Origin: a bacterium
Lineage (GTDB): Bacteria > Patescibacteriota > Saccharimonadia > Saccharimonadales > UBA4665
Length of the DNA stretch: 34,580 bases
Direction: 5' to 3'
NCBI GenBank assembly: GCA_021790005.1
Contig: JAJYIP010000004.1
Span: 1 to 34,580 of the forward strand
Shown here: piece after piece, positions 10,517 through 19,368 of the stretch
How positions within the stretch are numbered: the first letter of the stretch is position 1
Layout: each line of letters opens with the position of its first letter
Program-made: the position numbers and the translations under genes
Notes under the pieces: generated by a model
The model's database searches: none
The model's input: only the letters and a program-made list of their open reading frames with translations
What the model was told of the DNA's origin: nothing

Positions 10517-10586
10517 GCTATCTGTTACAATATATACTAAGTAGGTTTCGAATTGTTGTCATGCGCATATCAAACCTGCTCTTTAT

Positions 10587-11864
10587 ATGCAAAGAAAGTT
10601 CAGCGTCTATAAAAGACGTCTCATCAGACTTCATAAGCTTCAAGCTAGGAATGTCAAACGAGCCAGCCGTCATCCCTATGCGGTGCCGGTGTTTGTGTTT
10701 GTTGGGCTTTTAATTCTGACCGGTGCTGTAGTCTTTGCCTATTCTCTGATCAACAAGAATCAACAGGCACCTCCTGCACCAAAAGTCGTCATTATTAATC
10801 ATGATCATGTTGAGCAGATCGTGCCTTCAATTGAGCCTACGGTGGGCAAGCTATTAGCCAAACTGCATATAACTTTGCACCAAGGAGATGTTGTCGAGCC
10901 TAGTCTAGCGACTTCCATTAACCAGGATGACTTCCGTATTAATATTTACCGGGCCGTACCGGTTGAGATTGTCGACGGTTCCCAAAAGACATTTACCTAT
11001 AGCGCCGCCACTACGGCCCGTGCTATTGCCACCCAGACGGGCAACAAGCTTTATCCTGAAGATTATGTCACTACTGTGCCGGTTAATAATTTTGTGACGC
11101 ACTTAGCCATCGGCGAACAAGTCGTGATCAACCGGGCTACACCGGTTAACTTGAATCTGTATGGCACGATGGTACAAATCAGGACGCACGCCAGTACGGT
11201 GGCGGCCTTAATACAAGACAAGCATATTCAGATACAGGCTAACGATCAGGTCATTCCAGCCCCCAATACGCCGATTACTGCTAATATGCCGATCTTTATA
11301 GTCCGAAAAGGCGAGAAGCTGGCATCTGTTACTCAGGCTATTGCCATGCCGGTAAGCACTGTTTATGACAATAGCTTGGCGTATGGTACGAGCGCTGTTC
11401 GCCAGCAAGGTTCGGCCGGACAAGAGATTATAACCTACCAAGATCAACTACAAAACGGGATTGTTGTTAGTAGTACGCCTATTCAAACTGTCGTTACTGT
11501 TCCGCCGGTTACCGAGATTGTTGTCGAGGGCACCAACTTGTCTGGTATCAAGGGAGATATGGCATTGGCCGGGATTGCCCCGAGCGATTATTTCTATGCT
11601 GATTATATTATCTCGCATGAATCCGGCTGGTGTCCGACTAAAGCCCAGGGTGAGCACTATTGTCCAGCCATTCCAGATAACCCGATGACCCCCTACGGCT
11701 ACGGCTTATGTCAAGCGACGCCAGGCTATAAGATGGCTTCGGCTGGGAGCGATTGGGCAACCAACCCGATCACCCAACTAAGCTGGTGTAACGGCTATGC
11801 CGTCAGTCGTTACGGCGGCTGGTACAATGCTTATGAGCACTGGTTGCATAACGGTTGGTGGTAA
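10587..11864 (+). CDS. Secreted cell-wall protein with DUF348-like repeats, G5 domain and C-terminal Apf/SLT-like lytic domain
   Basis: N-terminal TM segment; repeats of the YabE-type; G5-like stretch 'AIAMPVSTVYDNSLAYGTSAVRQQGSAGQEIITYQDQLQNGIVV'; C-term 'YIISHESGWCP...YGYGLCQATPGYKMA...WATNPITQLSWCNGYAVSRYGGWYNAYEHWLHNGWW'. Confidence 0.8.
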   Translation: MQRKFSVYKRRLIRLHKLQARNVKRASRHPYAVPVFVFVGLLILTGAVVFAYSLINKNQQAPPAPKVVIINHDHVEQIVPSIEPTVGKLLAKLHITLHQGDVVEPSLATSINQDDFRINIYRAVPVEIVDGSQKTFTYSAATTARAIATQTGNKLYPEDYVTTVPVNNFVTHLAIGEQVVINRATPVNLNLYGTMVQIRTHASTVAALIQDKHIQIQANDQVIPAPNTPITANMPIFIVRKGEKLASVTQAIAMPVSTVYDNSLAYGTSAVRQQGSAGQEIITYQDQLQNGIVVSSTPIQTVVTVPPVTEIVVEGTNLSGIKGDMALAGIAPSDYFYADYIISHESGWCPTKAQGEHYCPAIPDNPMTPYGYGLCQATPGYKMASAGSDWATNPITQLSWCNGYAVSRYGGWYNAYEHWLHNGWW

Positions 11865-11868
11865 TGCG

Positions 11869-12660
11869 ATGGATGACGATCAAATAACCGCCAAGAAATC
11901 ACTTGGTCAGCACTGGCTTAACGATCAATCAACGCTTGAAGATATTGCTAATCTGGCCGATTTAAAGCCTCAGGATAGCGTACTGGAAATCGGGCCTGGT
12001 TTGGGCAGTTTAACAGCGACATTGCTTAAGAAAACCAAAAACATTGTGGCTGTTGAGTTTGATACGAACTTGCAAGTGCAGTTGCAAACAAGATTTAAAA
12101 ATGAGCCGACGCTCCAGTTTTACTTTGAGGATATCCGGCGCTTTAATCTTAATCTTTTGCCGGCTAATTATAAGTTGGTAGCCAACATACCCTATTACAT
12201 TACAAACTATCTGATTCGCTTAATTAGCGAATCGGCCAATCCGCCAGCCGTCGCTGTCTTACTGATTCAAAAAGAAGTGGCCGATCGCTTAGTGGCAAAG
12301 CCGGGAGCGTTATCCGTGCTTGGCGTTATTGCTCAGGCATATTGGCAGATCGAACCGGGTCCGATCGTTGGTCCTGAACAATTCACTCCGCCCCCCAAAG
12401 TGAACTCTCAGATTATCAAGCTCACCAGATTAGGCCAACCAAGGCTACCGCAAGGTAGAGAGAAAGAGTTTATTCATTTGGTTCGTATCGGTTTTGGTCA
12501 AAAACGCAAGACCTTGCTAAACAGTCTGAGTGGTGGCTTGCATATAGCTAAGCCAGACGTTCAAGCCGCGCTTGTATCGGCCGCAATAGCGCCTAATGCC
12601 CGGCCCCAGGAGCTCAGCCATGAAGATTGGCGACGGTTGACCGACGTGATTTTAAAGTGA
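11869..12660 (+). CDS. ksgA: 16S rRNA (adenine-N6,N6)-dimethyltransferase
   Basis: 'KKSLGQHWLND', 'VLEIGPGLGSLTATLL', 'LVANIPYYITNYLI', 'PPPKVNSQII', 'GFGQKRKTLLNSL'. Confidence 0.92.
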   Translation: MDDDQITAKKSLGQHWLNDQSTLEDIANLADLKPQDSVLEIGPGLGSLTATLLKKTKNIVAVEFDTNLQVQLQTRFKNEPTLQFYFEDIRRFNLNLLPANYKLVANIPYYITNYLIRLISESANPPAVAVLLIQKEVADRLVAKPGALSVLGVIAQAYWQIEPGPIVGPEQFTPPPKVNSQIIKLTRLGQPRLPQGREKEFIHLVRIGFGQKRKTLLNSLSGGLHIAKPDVQAALVSAAIAPNARPQELSHEDWRRLTDVILK

Positions 12661-12689
12661 TATATGCATATTCTCCGCAGTGCAATCAA

Positions 12690-12719
12690 TTGGATTAATG
12701 TTTAATAAGATGATATAAT
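12690..12719 (+). promoter_or_regulatory. sigma70-like promoter for tmRNA (TTGGAT -18 nt- TATAAT)
   Basis: TTGGAT at 12690-12695 and TATAAT at 12714-12719, upstream of the tmRNA mature 5' end. Confidence 0.6.
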
Positions 12720-12762
12720 TACAGGCAGTGTGGCTTTGTTATATAGGCTCACATGTATTAAC

Positions 12763-13160
12763 GGGGCTGAAATTATGCTCGACGTTGGATTTATAGGTTA
12801 GATCAGCAGGTCGCTTGTCAGCGATATAGGCAAACCAGAATAAATGCAAACGCATTTAACCGCGTAAGTTCTGTAGTGAAGAGCATTTTTGCTCCTAACT
12901 ATGCTTACGCACCAGTCGCAGCTTAAGTTCTGCGACAACGCCAGGTCTGACATCAGATAGGACCACTCGCGTTTTATATTATCTGGTTGCAGCAAGCTAT
13001 TGCTACCCGGATACTTGCTTAAGACTTACGTAGGGTTGCGGGTACGGAATGTTTGGCCGTTTATATAGCCGTTCCCTAAGACACCAAAACGACCTAAGCC
13101 TGTAGAAGACTAACCAGAATAAACTGACGGACCCGGTTGCGATTACCGGCAGCTCCACCA
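12763..13160 (+). ncRNA. ssrA: Transfer-messenger RNA (tmRNA)
   Basis: 5' GGGGCUGA...CUCGACG pairs with 3' CAGCUCC-ACCA to give a 7-bp acceptor stem including G3:U70; T-arm CCGGU-UGCGAUU-ACCGG; tag reading frame from GCA 12846 to TAA 12924-12926: ANAFNRVSSVVKSIFAPNYAYAPVAA. Confidence 0.93.
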
Positions 13161-13254
13161 AAGAATGACCACGCTTATCAAGGGGTCTTTTATTATAAAA
13201 AGCCAAAAAGACGATCCCTTAATATCTTAAATTGACAACTCAGGAGCTTGGCTT

Positions 13255-13908
13255 ATGGGTAATACGCCCGATAGATTTGAGTCGGCGAGTGGTGAATTCA
13301 ATTTTGATTTGTTGCCGGATTTTTCATGGCAAACATTTTTGTTTAGCGAAGTGATAGCTAATAGCCGTCGCGCCGAAAAAATTAACGATACTAGTTTTGC
13401 GGTAATGTCTAGCTTGAGCCCAAGTGAGGCAGCGAATCTTTTTGATCGAACCATGCAAGACGTCGGCGTTAATGCCCCAACGCTCCAGGCGCACGACTAC
13501 TGGTTCAGATCGTTGGCCGAACTGGCGATGAACGGACAGACCGTATCGACGAGTGAAGGCGCGGAAATGATTCAAGATGAAAATTATTGGCAAGCCAGAA
13601 CCGCCCATCTAATAAGCACGGACCTCATCCATAACCCGTTATTAAGCGAAAAGACTATTTTTAAAAGGGAAGTGGCATTGCAATTACGTCAAACCGGTAA
13701 TTCAAACGGCCTTAAAATTGAAAGAAGTCTAAAGTACGGAATTGTGTTTGAGGAGATGGGCCATAAACGATTAATCAAGCTTAACAGATTGGAAAAGGGT
13801 TTTGATTTAATTCATCACGGCACAGAAAATGGCAGCCTAAAACTTGCCCCAAGCCAACTGTCTGCTTTGGTCGCGACTTTGAAAAAAATCGGTGGCATTG
13901 ACTCTTAG
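13255..13908 (+). CDS. Hypothetical protein
   Basis: Only long ORF downstream of the tmRNA on the coding strand; no family recognised. Confidence 0.55.
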   Translation: MGNTPDRFESASGEFNFDLLPDFSWQTFLFSEVIANSRRAEKINDTSFAVMSSLSPSEAANLFDRTMQDVGVNAPTLQAHDYWFRSLAELAMNGQTVSTSEGAEMIQDENYWQARTAHLISTDLIHNPLLSEKTIFKREVALQLRQTGNSNGLKIERSLKYGIVFEEMGHKRLIKLNRLEKGFDLIHHGTENGSLKLAPSQLSALVATLKKIGGIDS

Positions 13909-13963
13909 GTAAATAATCCCTAGGGCTTAAATAATTGGCCTTCATGCGCATATATCTGTTAGC

Positions 13964-14413
13964 ATGGTGGCTAGGTATTCAATGCATCGAGCTAAATTAT
14001 TTACTCTTGGCAATAAAGAGACTGACCGTTTCGTGAAATACATGGCTGGCGGGGGGTTATATTTTTGGTTGGGTTATGCTGTTTTCGCAGTCGGTTACAG
14101 TTTACTGCACTGGGGCTGGCTACCGGCGAAGATCCTGGCTGATGTTATCGGCTGGAGCTGCAACTATATAGTACAGCGGTTCTGGGCCTTTTCTGATCGA
14201 GTGACTTTAGGCGAGATGGTCCACGCTGGTCGTTACATATTTATCGAATCGATTGGTTTTGTCATAGATTATCTGATTATCTGGGGACTGACATCCGTCG
14301 GTATAACGCCGTACATCGGCTTTTTTATTTCCGCCGGCTTTTTTACAATCTGGAGTTATTTATGGTACAAGTACTGGGTGTTTCCGGAACAGAAAAAACC
14401 CAAAGTCGATTAG
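13964..14413 (+). CDS. GtrA-like family membrane protein
   Basis: 'FVKYMAGGGLYFWLGYAVFAVGYSLLHWGWLPAKILADVIGWSCNYIVQRFWAFSD' with four TM segments, typical GtrA layout. Confidence 0.8.
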   Translation: MVARYSMHRAKLFTLGNKETDRFVKYMAGGGLYFWLGYAVFAVGYSLLHWGWLPAKILADVIGWSCNYIVQRFWAFSDRVTLGEMVHAGRYIFIESIGFVIDYLIIWGLTSVGITPYIGFFISAGFFTIWSYLWYKYWVFPEQKKPKVD

Positions 14414-14476
14414 TATTGTTAACTTAAGCTTGACCATTACTTAGGTATGGGCTTAGGCTAGTAATAGGGTAGAGAT

Positions 14477-15748
14477 GTGACGGCATTCAAAAAAGCAAAA
14501 ACTTTTGTTTCAGATATCATGCAGCATAAAGAGCGGCCTCTAATGCCGCGAGATGTGACTGTGGCCAGAGAGTTTATTGCGTCGTACTGGCCGCATTTAA
14601 TCCGTTTCCATGCCAAAGACAACGGCAGCCTGATCGGTCTTCCTTATCCGTATCTGGTACCTTCTTATGCCGAAGACCATGCGTTTGATTATGACGAGTT
14701 GTTTTATTGGGACAGTTATTTCATGGTTCAGGCTTTGTGGGATGACGAGCATAAGGCCTTAATCATTGGCATACTTGATGATCTCATCTATCTGTTTAAG
14801 AGATTTAAGATCATTCCCAATTCCTCACAATATTACATGACGGGACGCTCCCAGCCTCCTTTCCTAACGTCCTTAATCTTAGACGTTGCCAATCATTACC
14901 ATATGAGTAACGCTTGGACGGCAGAACGACTTGACGTCGCAAAAGAAGAATACGATATGGTCTGGATGGGTGAACGTAAGCCTAATGACCGGAGCGTGTA
15001 CCGCGGTTTAAGCCGCTACTTTGATTATAATTACCTCGACGATATAGCCGAGACGGAAAGTGGCTGGGATATGACGCCCAGATTCAGTCACCATGCACTT
15101 AATTATTTGCCGGTTGATCTCAACGCTCTTTTGTATAAATACGAGACCGATTTTGCCAGGTTTGCCCATGCTTCCGGTGATGCTAATGAAGCGGCTAAGT
15201 GGTTTGCACTAGCCGACAAACGCAAGGACACGATGAACGAGTTGATGTGGGATAAGTCAAAGGGACTATATTTCGACTATGACTACGTGCGCGGCAAGCG
15301 GGGAGGAGTTATTAGCCTAGCCAGTTATTATCCTATGTGGGTAGGCATGGTGAGTGATGTTCAGGCCGAACAGCTGGTCAGGTCACTCGGACGATTTTTA
15401 AATGTCGGCGGTTTGTCTACGACTGACAGTTTGCCGGTCAGTCAGATAGTGCTTGGCTCCGGTCCTACCCAGTGGGCCTATCCAAACGGTTGGGCACCGC
15501 TACATTTCCTGGTCGTGGAGGCGCTTGAACGTTATGGCTACCAGAAAGAAGCCAGAATGATAGCTACCCGTTGGCTGAAAACCAATCTGTACTGGTTTAA
15601 TAAGCATCACGTTTTTCTTGAAAAGTACAATGTGGTCTCTCCCCAAAAACCTCCCCAAAAGGGTCTTTATCCTTCCCAGATTGGTTTCGGTTGGACGAAT
15701 GCCGTATTTGAGCGTTTTTGTCAGGACTATATCGACCAGCCACTCTAG
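14477..15748 (+). CDS. Alpha,alpha-trehalase (GH37), predicted cytosolic
   Basis: 'DYDELFYWDSYFMVQAL', 'IPNSSQYYMTGRSQPPFL', 'AETESGWDMTPRFS', 'QWAYPNGWAPLHFLV', 'LEKYNV'; GTG start; no signal peptide seen. Confidence 0.9.
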   Translation: MTAFKKAKTFVSDIMQHKERPLMPRDVTVAREFIASYWPHLIRFHAKDNGSLIGLPYPYLVPSYAEDHAFDYDELFYWDSYFMVQALWDDEHKALIIGILDDLIYLFKRFKIIPNSSQYYMTGRSQPPFLTSLILDVANHYHMSNAWTAERLDVAKEEYDMVWMGERKPNDRSVYRGLSRYFDYNYLDDIAETESGWDMTPRFSHHALNYLPVDLNALLYKYETDFARFAHASGDANEAAKWFALADKRKDTMNELMWDKSKGLYFDYDYVRGKRGGVISLASYYPMWVGMVSDVQAEQLVRSLGRFLNVGGLSTTDSLPVSQIVLGSGPTQWAYPNGWAPLHFLVVEALERYGYQKEARMIATRWLKTNLYWFNKHHVFLEKYNVVSPQKPPQKGLYPSQIGFGWTNAVFERFCQDYIDQPL

Positions 15749-15750
15749 GC

Positions 15751-15756
15751 TATAAT
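15751..15756 (+). promoter_or_regulatory. -10-like element (TATAAT) upstream of tRNA-Val
   Basis: Exact TATAAT 21 nt before the tRNA 5' end; no convincing -35. Confidence 0.4.
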
Positions 15757-15777
15757 AACTTAGAGTGGGCGATAAGA

Positions 15778-15854
15778 GGGGCTGTAGCTCAGTTGGCTAG
15801 AGCGCAGCATTCACATTGCTGAGGTCCATGGTTCGAGCCCATGTAGCCCCACCA
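15778..15854 (+). tRNA. tRNA-Val(CAC) with encoded CCA
   Basis: GGGGCTG/TAGCCCC acceptor, GCTC...GAGC D-arm, CAGCA-TTCACAT-TGCTG anticodon arm (CAC), CATGG-TTCGAGC-CCATG T-arm, ACCA end. Confidence 0.95.
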
Positions 15855-15887
15855 GCTGAGATCTTACATATTTTAAAGGGTAAAAGT

Positions 15888-16310
15888 ATGACACGAAATC
15901 TGAACTGTCCGTTTTGTAGTCTTAACGACCGGGTATTAAAGGAAAATAATCTGGCCCAGGCGTTTTTAAGTAATCCGCATAAAGTAACGGGTCATTTTTT
16001 GGTTATTCCCAAAAGACATATCGAGCAGCCCTGGGAGTTAACCAAAGATGAGTTGAGCGATATTTTCGAGCTAATTTTCTTTATTGAGCAGCGACTTGTC
16101 AATAAGCTTGGCGAGGGAGCGGATATTAGACAGAACTACCGCCCGTTTCTAAAACAAGGCAAGCTTAAAGTCGATCATGTTCATTTCCATATCTATCCCA
16201 GATATAATGAGGATTATCTATACAAGGTTGCCGAAAAGTATGAAGCCGATCTTTTTACGGAGCTAGATCCGTCAGAAGTGACGGAGTTTGCTAAGCTACT
16301 CAAGGACTAG
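15888..16310 (+). CDS. HIT family protein
   Basis: 'CPFCSLNDRVLKENNLAQAFLSNPHKVTGHFLVIPKRHIE' and 'HVHFHIYPRY' (HxHxH); realistic ATG at 15888, because the 15816 start lies inside the tRNA. Confidence 0.85.
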   Translation: MTRNLNCPFCSLNDRVLKENNLAQAFLSNPHKVTGHFLVIPKRHIEQPWELTKDELSDIFELIFFIEQRLVNKLGEGADIRQNYRPFLKQGKLKVDHVHFHIYPRYNEDYLYKVAEKYEADLFTELDPSEVTEFAKLLKD

Positions 16311-16396
16311 CCACATAATCCAAACGTCATTTAAGTTAAAACTTGTTAATATATAAACTAAACACGGCTTAATTATTGCCGATAGAGATCATATTT

Positions 16397-17830
16397 ATGA
16401 GCAAATACTACGTAACTACTTCAATTCCCTATGTCAATGCCGAGCCGCATATCGGTTTCGCTATGGAGTTACTCTACGGTGACGTGCTGGCCCGTGCTGC
16501 CCGCAGGCACGGACAGGAGGTTATCTTTTCGACTGGTACGGACGAGCATGGCGGCAAGATTGAAGAGAAAGCTAAAGAACAGGGAAAATCTACTGAGAAA
16601 TACGCCGATGAAATTTCCGCTAGATTCTTGGAACTAACCAAAACCCTAATGATCAGCAATAACCGGTTTATTCGCACTACCGACAGTGGGCATGTCCAGC
16701 GCGCCGGCGTTATCTGGAAACAGTTGTCCAAAGATATCTATAAAAGCAAGTACGAAGGCTGGTACTGTATCGGTGATGAGGCTTTTTTCACGGATACAGA
16801 AGTCAAGGCGAACGGCGGGATATGCCCGGCACATAACCGGCCTTATGAGAAGTTGGTCGAAGAGAATTATTTCTTCCGCCTAAGCAAATATACCGACAAA
16901 ATCAGAGAGGCGATTGAATCTAAGAGTTTCATTATTACGCCGGACACCAGACGCAATGAAATCCTGTCGATTTTAAACCAGGGCTTGGATGACATATCTA
17001 TCAGCCGTCCGAAAGATAAGATTTCCTGGGGCATACCGGTACCGGGTGACTCCACTCAGGTTATGTATGTCTGGTTTGAAGCTCTGATGAACTACATTAC
17101 TGTGCTTGGTTTTCCTGAACACGACGATTTTAAGGAATACTGGCCGGCCGATGTCCAGATTATTGGCAAAGACATTTTGAGGTTTCATGCCGCCATCTGG
17201 CCGGCAATGCTTTTGTCACTTGATATCGATTTACCCAAGCGACTTTATGTACACGGCTTCGTAACCGCCGACGGCAAGAAAATGAGCAAATCTCTCGGCA
17301 ATGTTATTAATCCTTTTGATGTTGTTGAGTCATACGGCGTTGATCCTTTCAGATACTATATGTTGCGCCACATTCCCAGTTATGACGATGGCGATTTCAG
17401 CTGGCAGAAATTTAATGACGCCTATAACTCAGAACTGGCTAACGAGCTTGGAAACCTGGTGCAACGCAGTATTGCGATGGCTATCAAATACTTTGGCGGC
17501 AAGGTTAAAAACATACCCCCGTCTGAGCATGACACCAAGGCGTATGAAACGGCTGTTGAAGCTTGCCGATTTGATAGGGCGTTAGACGATGTCTGGGAAC
17601 AGATCCGTTCGCTTAACCAGTATATTGATGAGGAAAAACCTTGGGAAGTCGCCAAATCCGGTGACGATGACCACCTTAACGAAGTGATTGCTTATTTAAT
17701 CAGTAGTGTGCGCGAGATTGCTGAGCTGCTTTTGCCATTTTTGCCAAACGCTGCCGCTAGAATCCAGGAAGCTGTAGGTGACGATGAAATTAAGCCGATT
17801 GACGGTATGCTTTTTCCTAGACGAGATTAG
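16397..17830 (+). CDS. metG: Methionyl-tRNA synthetase
   Basis: 'TTSIPYVNAEPHIGFA', 'FSTGTDEHGGKIEEKA', 'DGKKMSKSLGNVINP'; lacks a C-terminal tRNA-binding extension. Confidence 0.94.
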   Translation: MSKYYVTTSIPYVNAEPHIGFAMELLYGDVLARAARRHGQEVIFSTGTDEHGGKIEEKAKEQGKSTEKYADEISARFLELTKTLMISNNRFIRTTDSGHVQRAGVIWKQLSKDIYKSKYEGWYCIGDEAFFTDTEVKANGGICPAHNRPYEKLVEENYFFRLSKYTDKIREAIESKSFIITPDTRRNEILSILNQGLDDISISRPKDKISWGIPVPGDSTQVMYVWFEALMNYITVLGFPEHDDFKEYWPADVQIIGKDILRFHAAIWPAMLLSLDIDLPKRLYVHGFVTADGKKMSKSLGNVINPFDVVESYGVDPFRYYMLRHIPSYDDGDFSWQKFNDAYNSELANELGNLVQRSIAMAIKYFGGKVKNIPPSEHDTKAYETAVEACRFDRALDDVWEQIRSLNQYIDEEKPWEVAKSGDDDHLNEVIAYLISSVREIAELLLPFLPNAAARIQEAVGDDEIKPIDGMLFPRRD

Positions 17831-17835
17831 CTAAC

Positions 17836-18648
17836 ATGGAATTGATCGATACTCACTGTCACATTCAATCTATCGGACAAACCACAGGCGAAGACAATAC
17901 GATAAAACTTTGGCAGCGCCTTGGTTCCAGTCCTGAAGAAGTTATAAGCGCAGCCAATAATGCTCATGTTAAGCAAATGGTATGCGTCGGATGTGACGTT
18001 ACGGATAGCGCACTGGCAATTGCTTTTGCGAATCGGTACGACCCTTGCTACGCTGCGATCGGCATACACCCCCATGAGGCCAAACGCTATTTTAATAACT
18101 CGACCGCCCAACTGGAGTTTAAGCAATTGGCCACAAGCTCTAAAGTTGTTGCTATTGGCGAATGTGGTCTAGATTATTTCTATAATCATTCTGATCCGTC
18201 CGAACAGTTGGATATGCTTAAATTTCAACTGGATTTGGCTATAGATACCGGCTTGCCGGTTATATTCCATGTCCGACAGGCATTTGACGATTTCTGGCCG
18301 CTATTTGATACTTACGCCGGCAAGCTTAAGGGCGTGCTTCATAGTTTCACGGACAATAAGCTCAATCTTGAGGCGGCTATCGAGCGCGGTTTATTTATAG
18401 GTGTTAACGGCATAGCGACGTTTGCAAAAGAGCCCGCCCAACTGGAGGTTTACAAGGCTATCCCGACTAATCATTTACTACTTGAAACCGACTCGCCTTA
18501 CTTGACGCCAATACCTTATCGTGGTATTATAAATGAGCCTAAACATGTTTTAACGGTAGCCGAATTTATGGCACGACTTAGAGGGGAAGCACTTAATGAA
18601 CTGGCTGAACGCACAACGGCCAACGCCCGCTTGCTTTTTGGGTTATAA
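17836..18648 (+). CDS. TatD family metal-dependent DNase/hydrolase
   Basis: 'LIDTHCHI', 'AIGIHPHEAK', 'AIGECGLDYFY', 'VIFHVRQAFDDF', 'LLETDSPYLTP'. Confidence 0.92.
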   Translation: MELIDTHCHIQSIGQTTGEDNTIKLWQRLGSSPEEVISAANNAHVKQMVCVGCDVTDSALAIAFANRYDPCYAAIGIHPHEAKRYFNNSTAQLEFKQLATSSKVVAIGECGLDYFYNHSDPSEQLDMLKFQLDLAIDTGLPVIFHVRQAFDDFWPLFDTYAGKLKGVLHSFTDNKLNLEAAIERGLFIGVNGIATFAKEPAQLEVYKAIPTNHLLLETDSPYLTPIPYRGIINEPKHVLTVAEFMARLRGEALNELAERTTANARLLFGL

Positions 18649-18665
18649 TTAAAGCTTGTGATCTT

Positions 18666-18980
18666 ATGAGGATAGTAAATACCACCAATATTGTTAGCAA
18701 GGAAAAACTTCAAGAAAGCTTGGAGTTGATTCCTTACCGTCTCAAAGAGGTTCAGTTAGCGGTCGACAGGGTTATTAATGCCTATCAGGCCGAACAGAGT
18801 CGCCGCAATCCCGAGCCTGTCGCTAAAATTATTAAAGAACCAGTCGAGGCAACGCGAGCCTATGTAGCCACCACTAGTCTTGAAATAAGCAATCAAACAA
18901 AAAGTAATGGTCAGCTTAATGAAGAGCTAATCCGTGCCAGCATTGGTGTAATTTATGAAGACCAGCAGAAAGTGGCCTAA
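18666..18980 (+). CDS. Hypothetical protein
   Basis: Complete ORF tightly packed between tatD and the next ORF; TATAAT-like element just upstream. Confidence 0.55.
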   Translation: MRIVNTTNIVSKEKLQESLELIPYRLKEVQLAVDRVINAYQAEQSRRNPEPVAKIIKEPVEATRAYVATTSLEISNQTKSNGQLNEELIRASIGVIYEDQQKVA

Positions 18981-18983
18981 GCC

Positions 18984-19352
18984 ATGTTCAATTATCTTAA
19001 AAAAGTCTTAAATCCCACCGATGCCACTCAAGAGCACTATCGCCGAATTATAAACTTCGAAGCGAAAATCGGCGGCGGGTTATTTGGTAAGGTCGAATCG
19101 ACTCGACAACGCCGTTTTTTCTGTTTGGACGAACGAACCTGGGTTTGGCATGAAGAATGGTATGACGATCATAAGAAGCTGCATCGTTCGACTGTGCGCT
19201 ATGACGTGCATCCAGACGGTATCTATAAGGTTGGTCATGATCGATCCAGACACGCCTTGAACGATCAGGAGCTTGAGAATTTTTATATGGCAGTGCGGCT
19301 TTACGGCCATAAAATTGACAAAGAACTACATCAGCTGGTCGAGCAGTCATAA
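18984..19352 (+). CDS. Hypothetical protein
   Basis: Complete ORF, 3-nt gap from the upstream gene, coding-like composition. Confidence 0.55.
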   Translation: MFNYLKKVLNPTDATQEHYRRIINFEAKIGGGLFGKVESTRQRRFFCLDERTWVWHEEWYDDHKKLHRSTVRYDVHPDGIYKVGHDRSRHALNDQELENFYMAVRLYGHKIDKELHQLVEQS

Positions 19353-19368
19353 AGCGAGTCAATTCAAC

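Noticed and set aside
13162-13195. Possible terminator after tmRNA (GACC...GGTCTTTT)
   Set aside because: Only 4 bp continuous stem with interior mismatches; too weak to claim.
12798-13206. Minus-strand ORFs 12798-12995 and 13003-13206
   Set aside because: They lie within or antisense to the tmRNA and have no recognisable protein features.
15816-15887. N-terminal extension of the HIT protein ORF
   Set aside because: Its start codon lies within tRNA-Val; ATG 15888 begins the conserved N-terminus.
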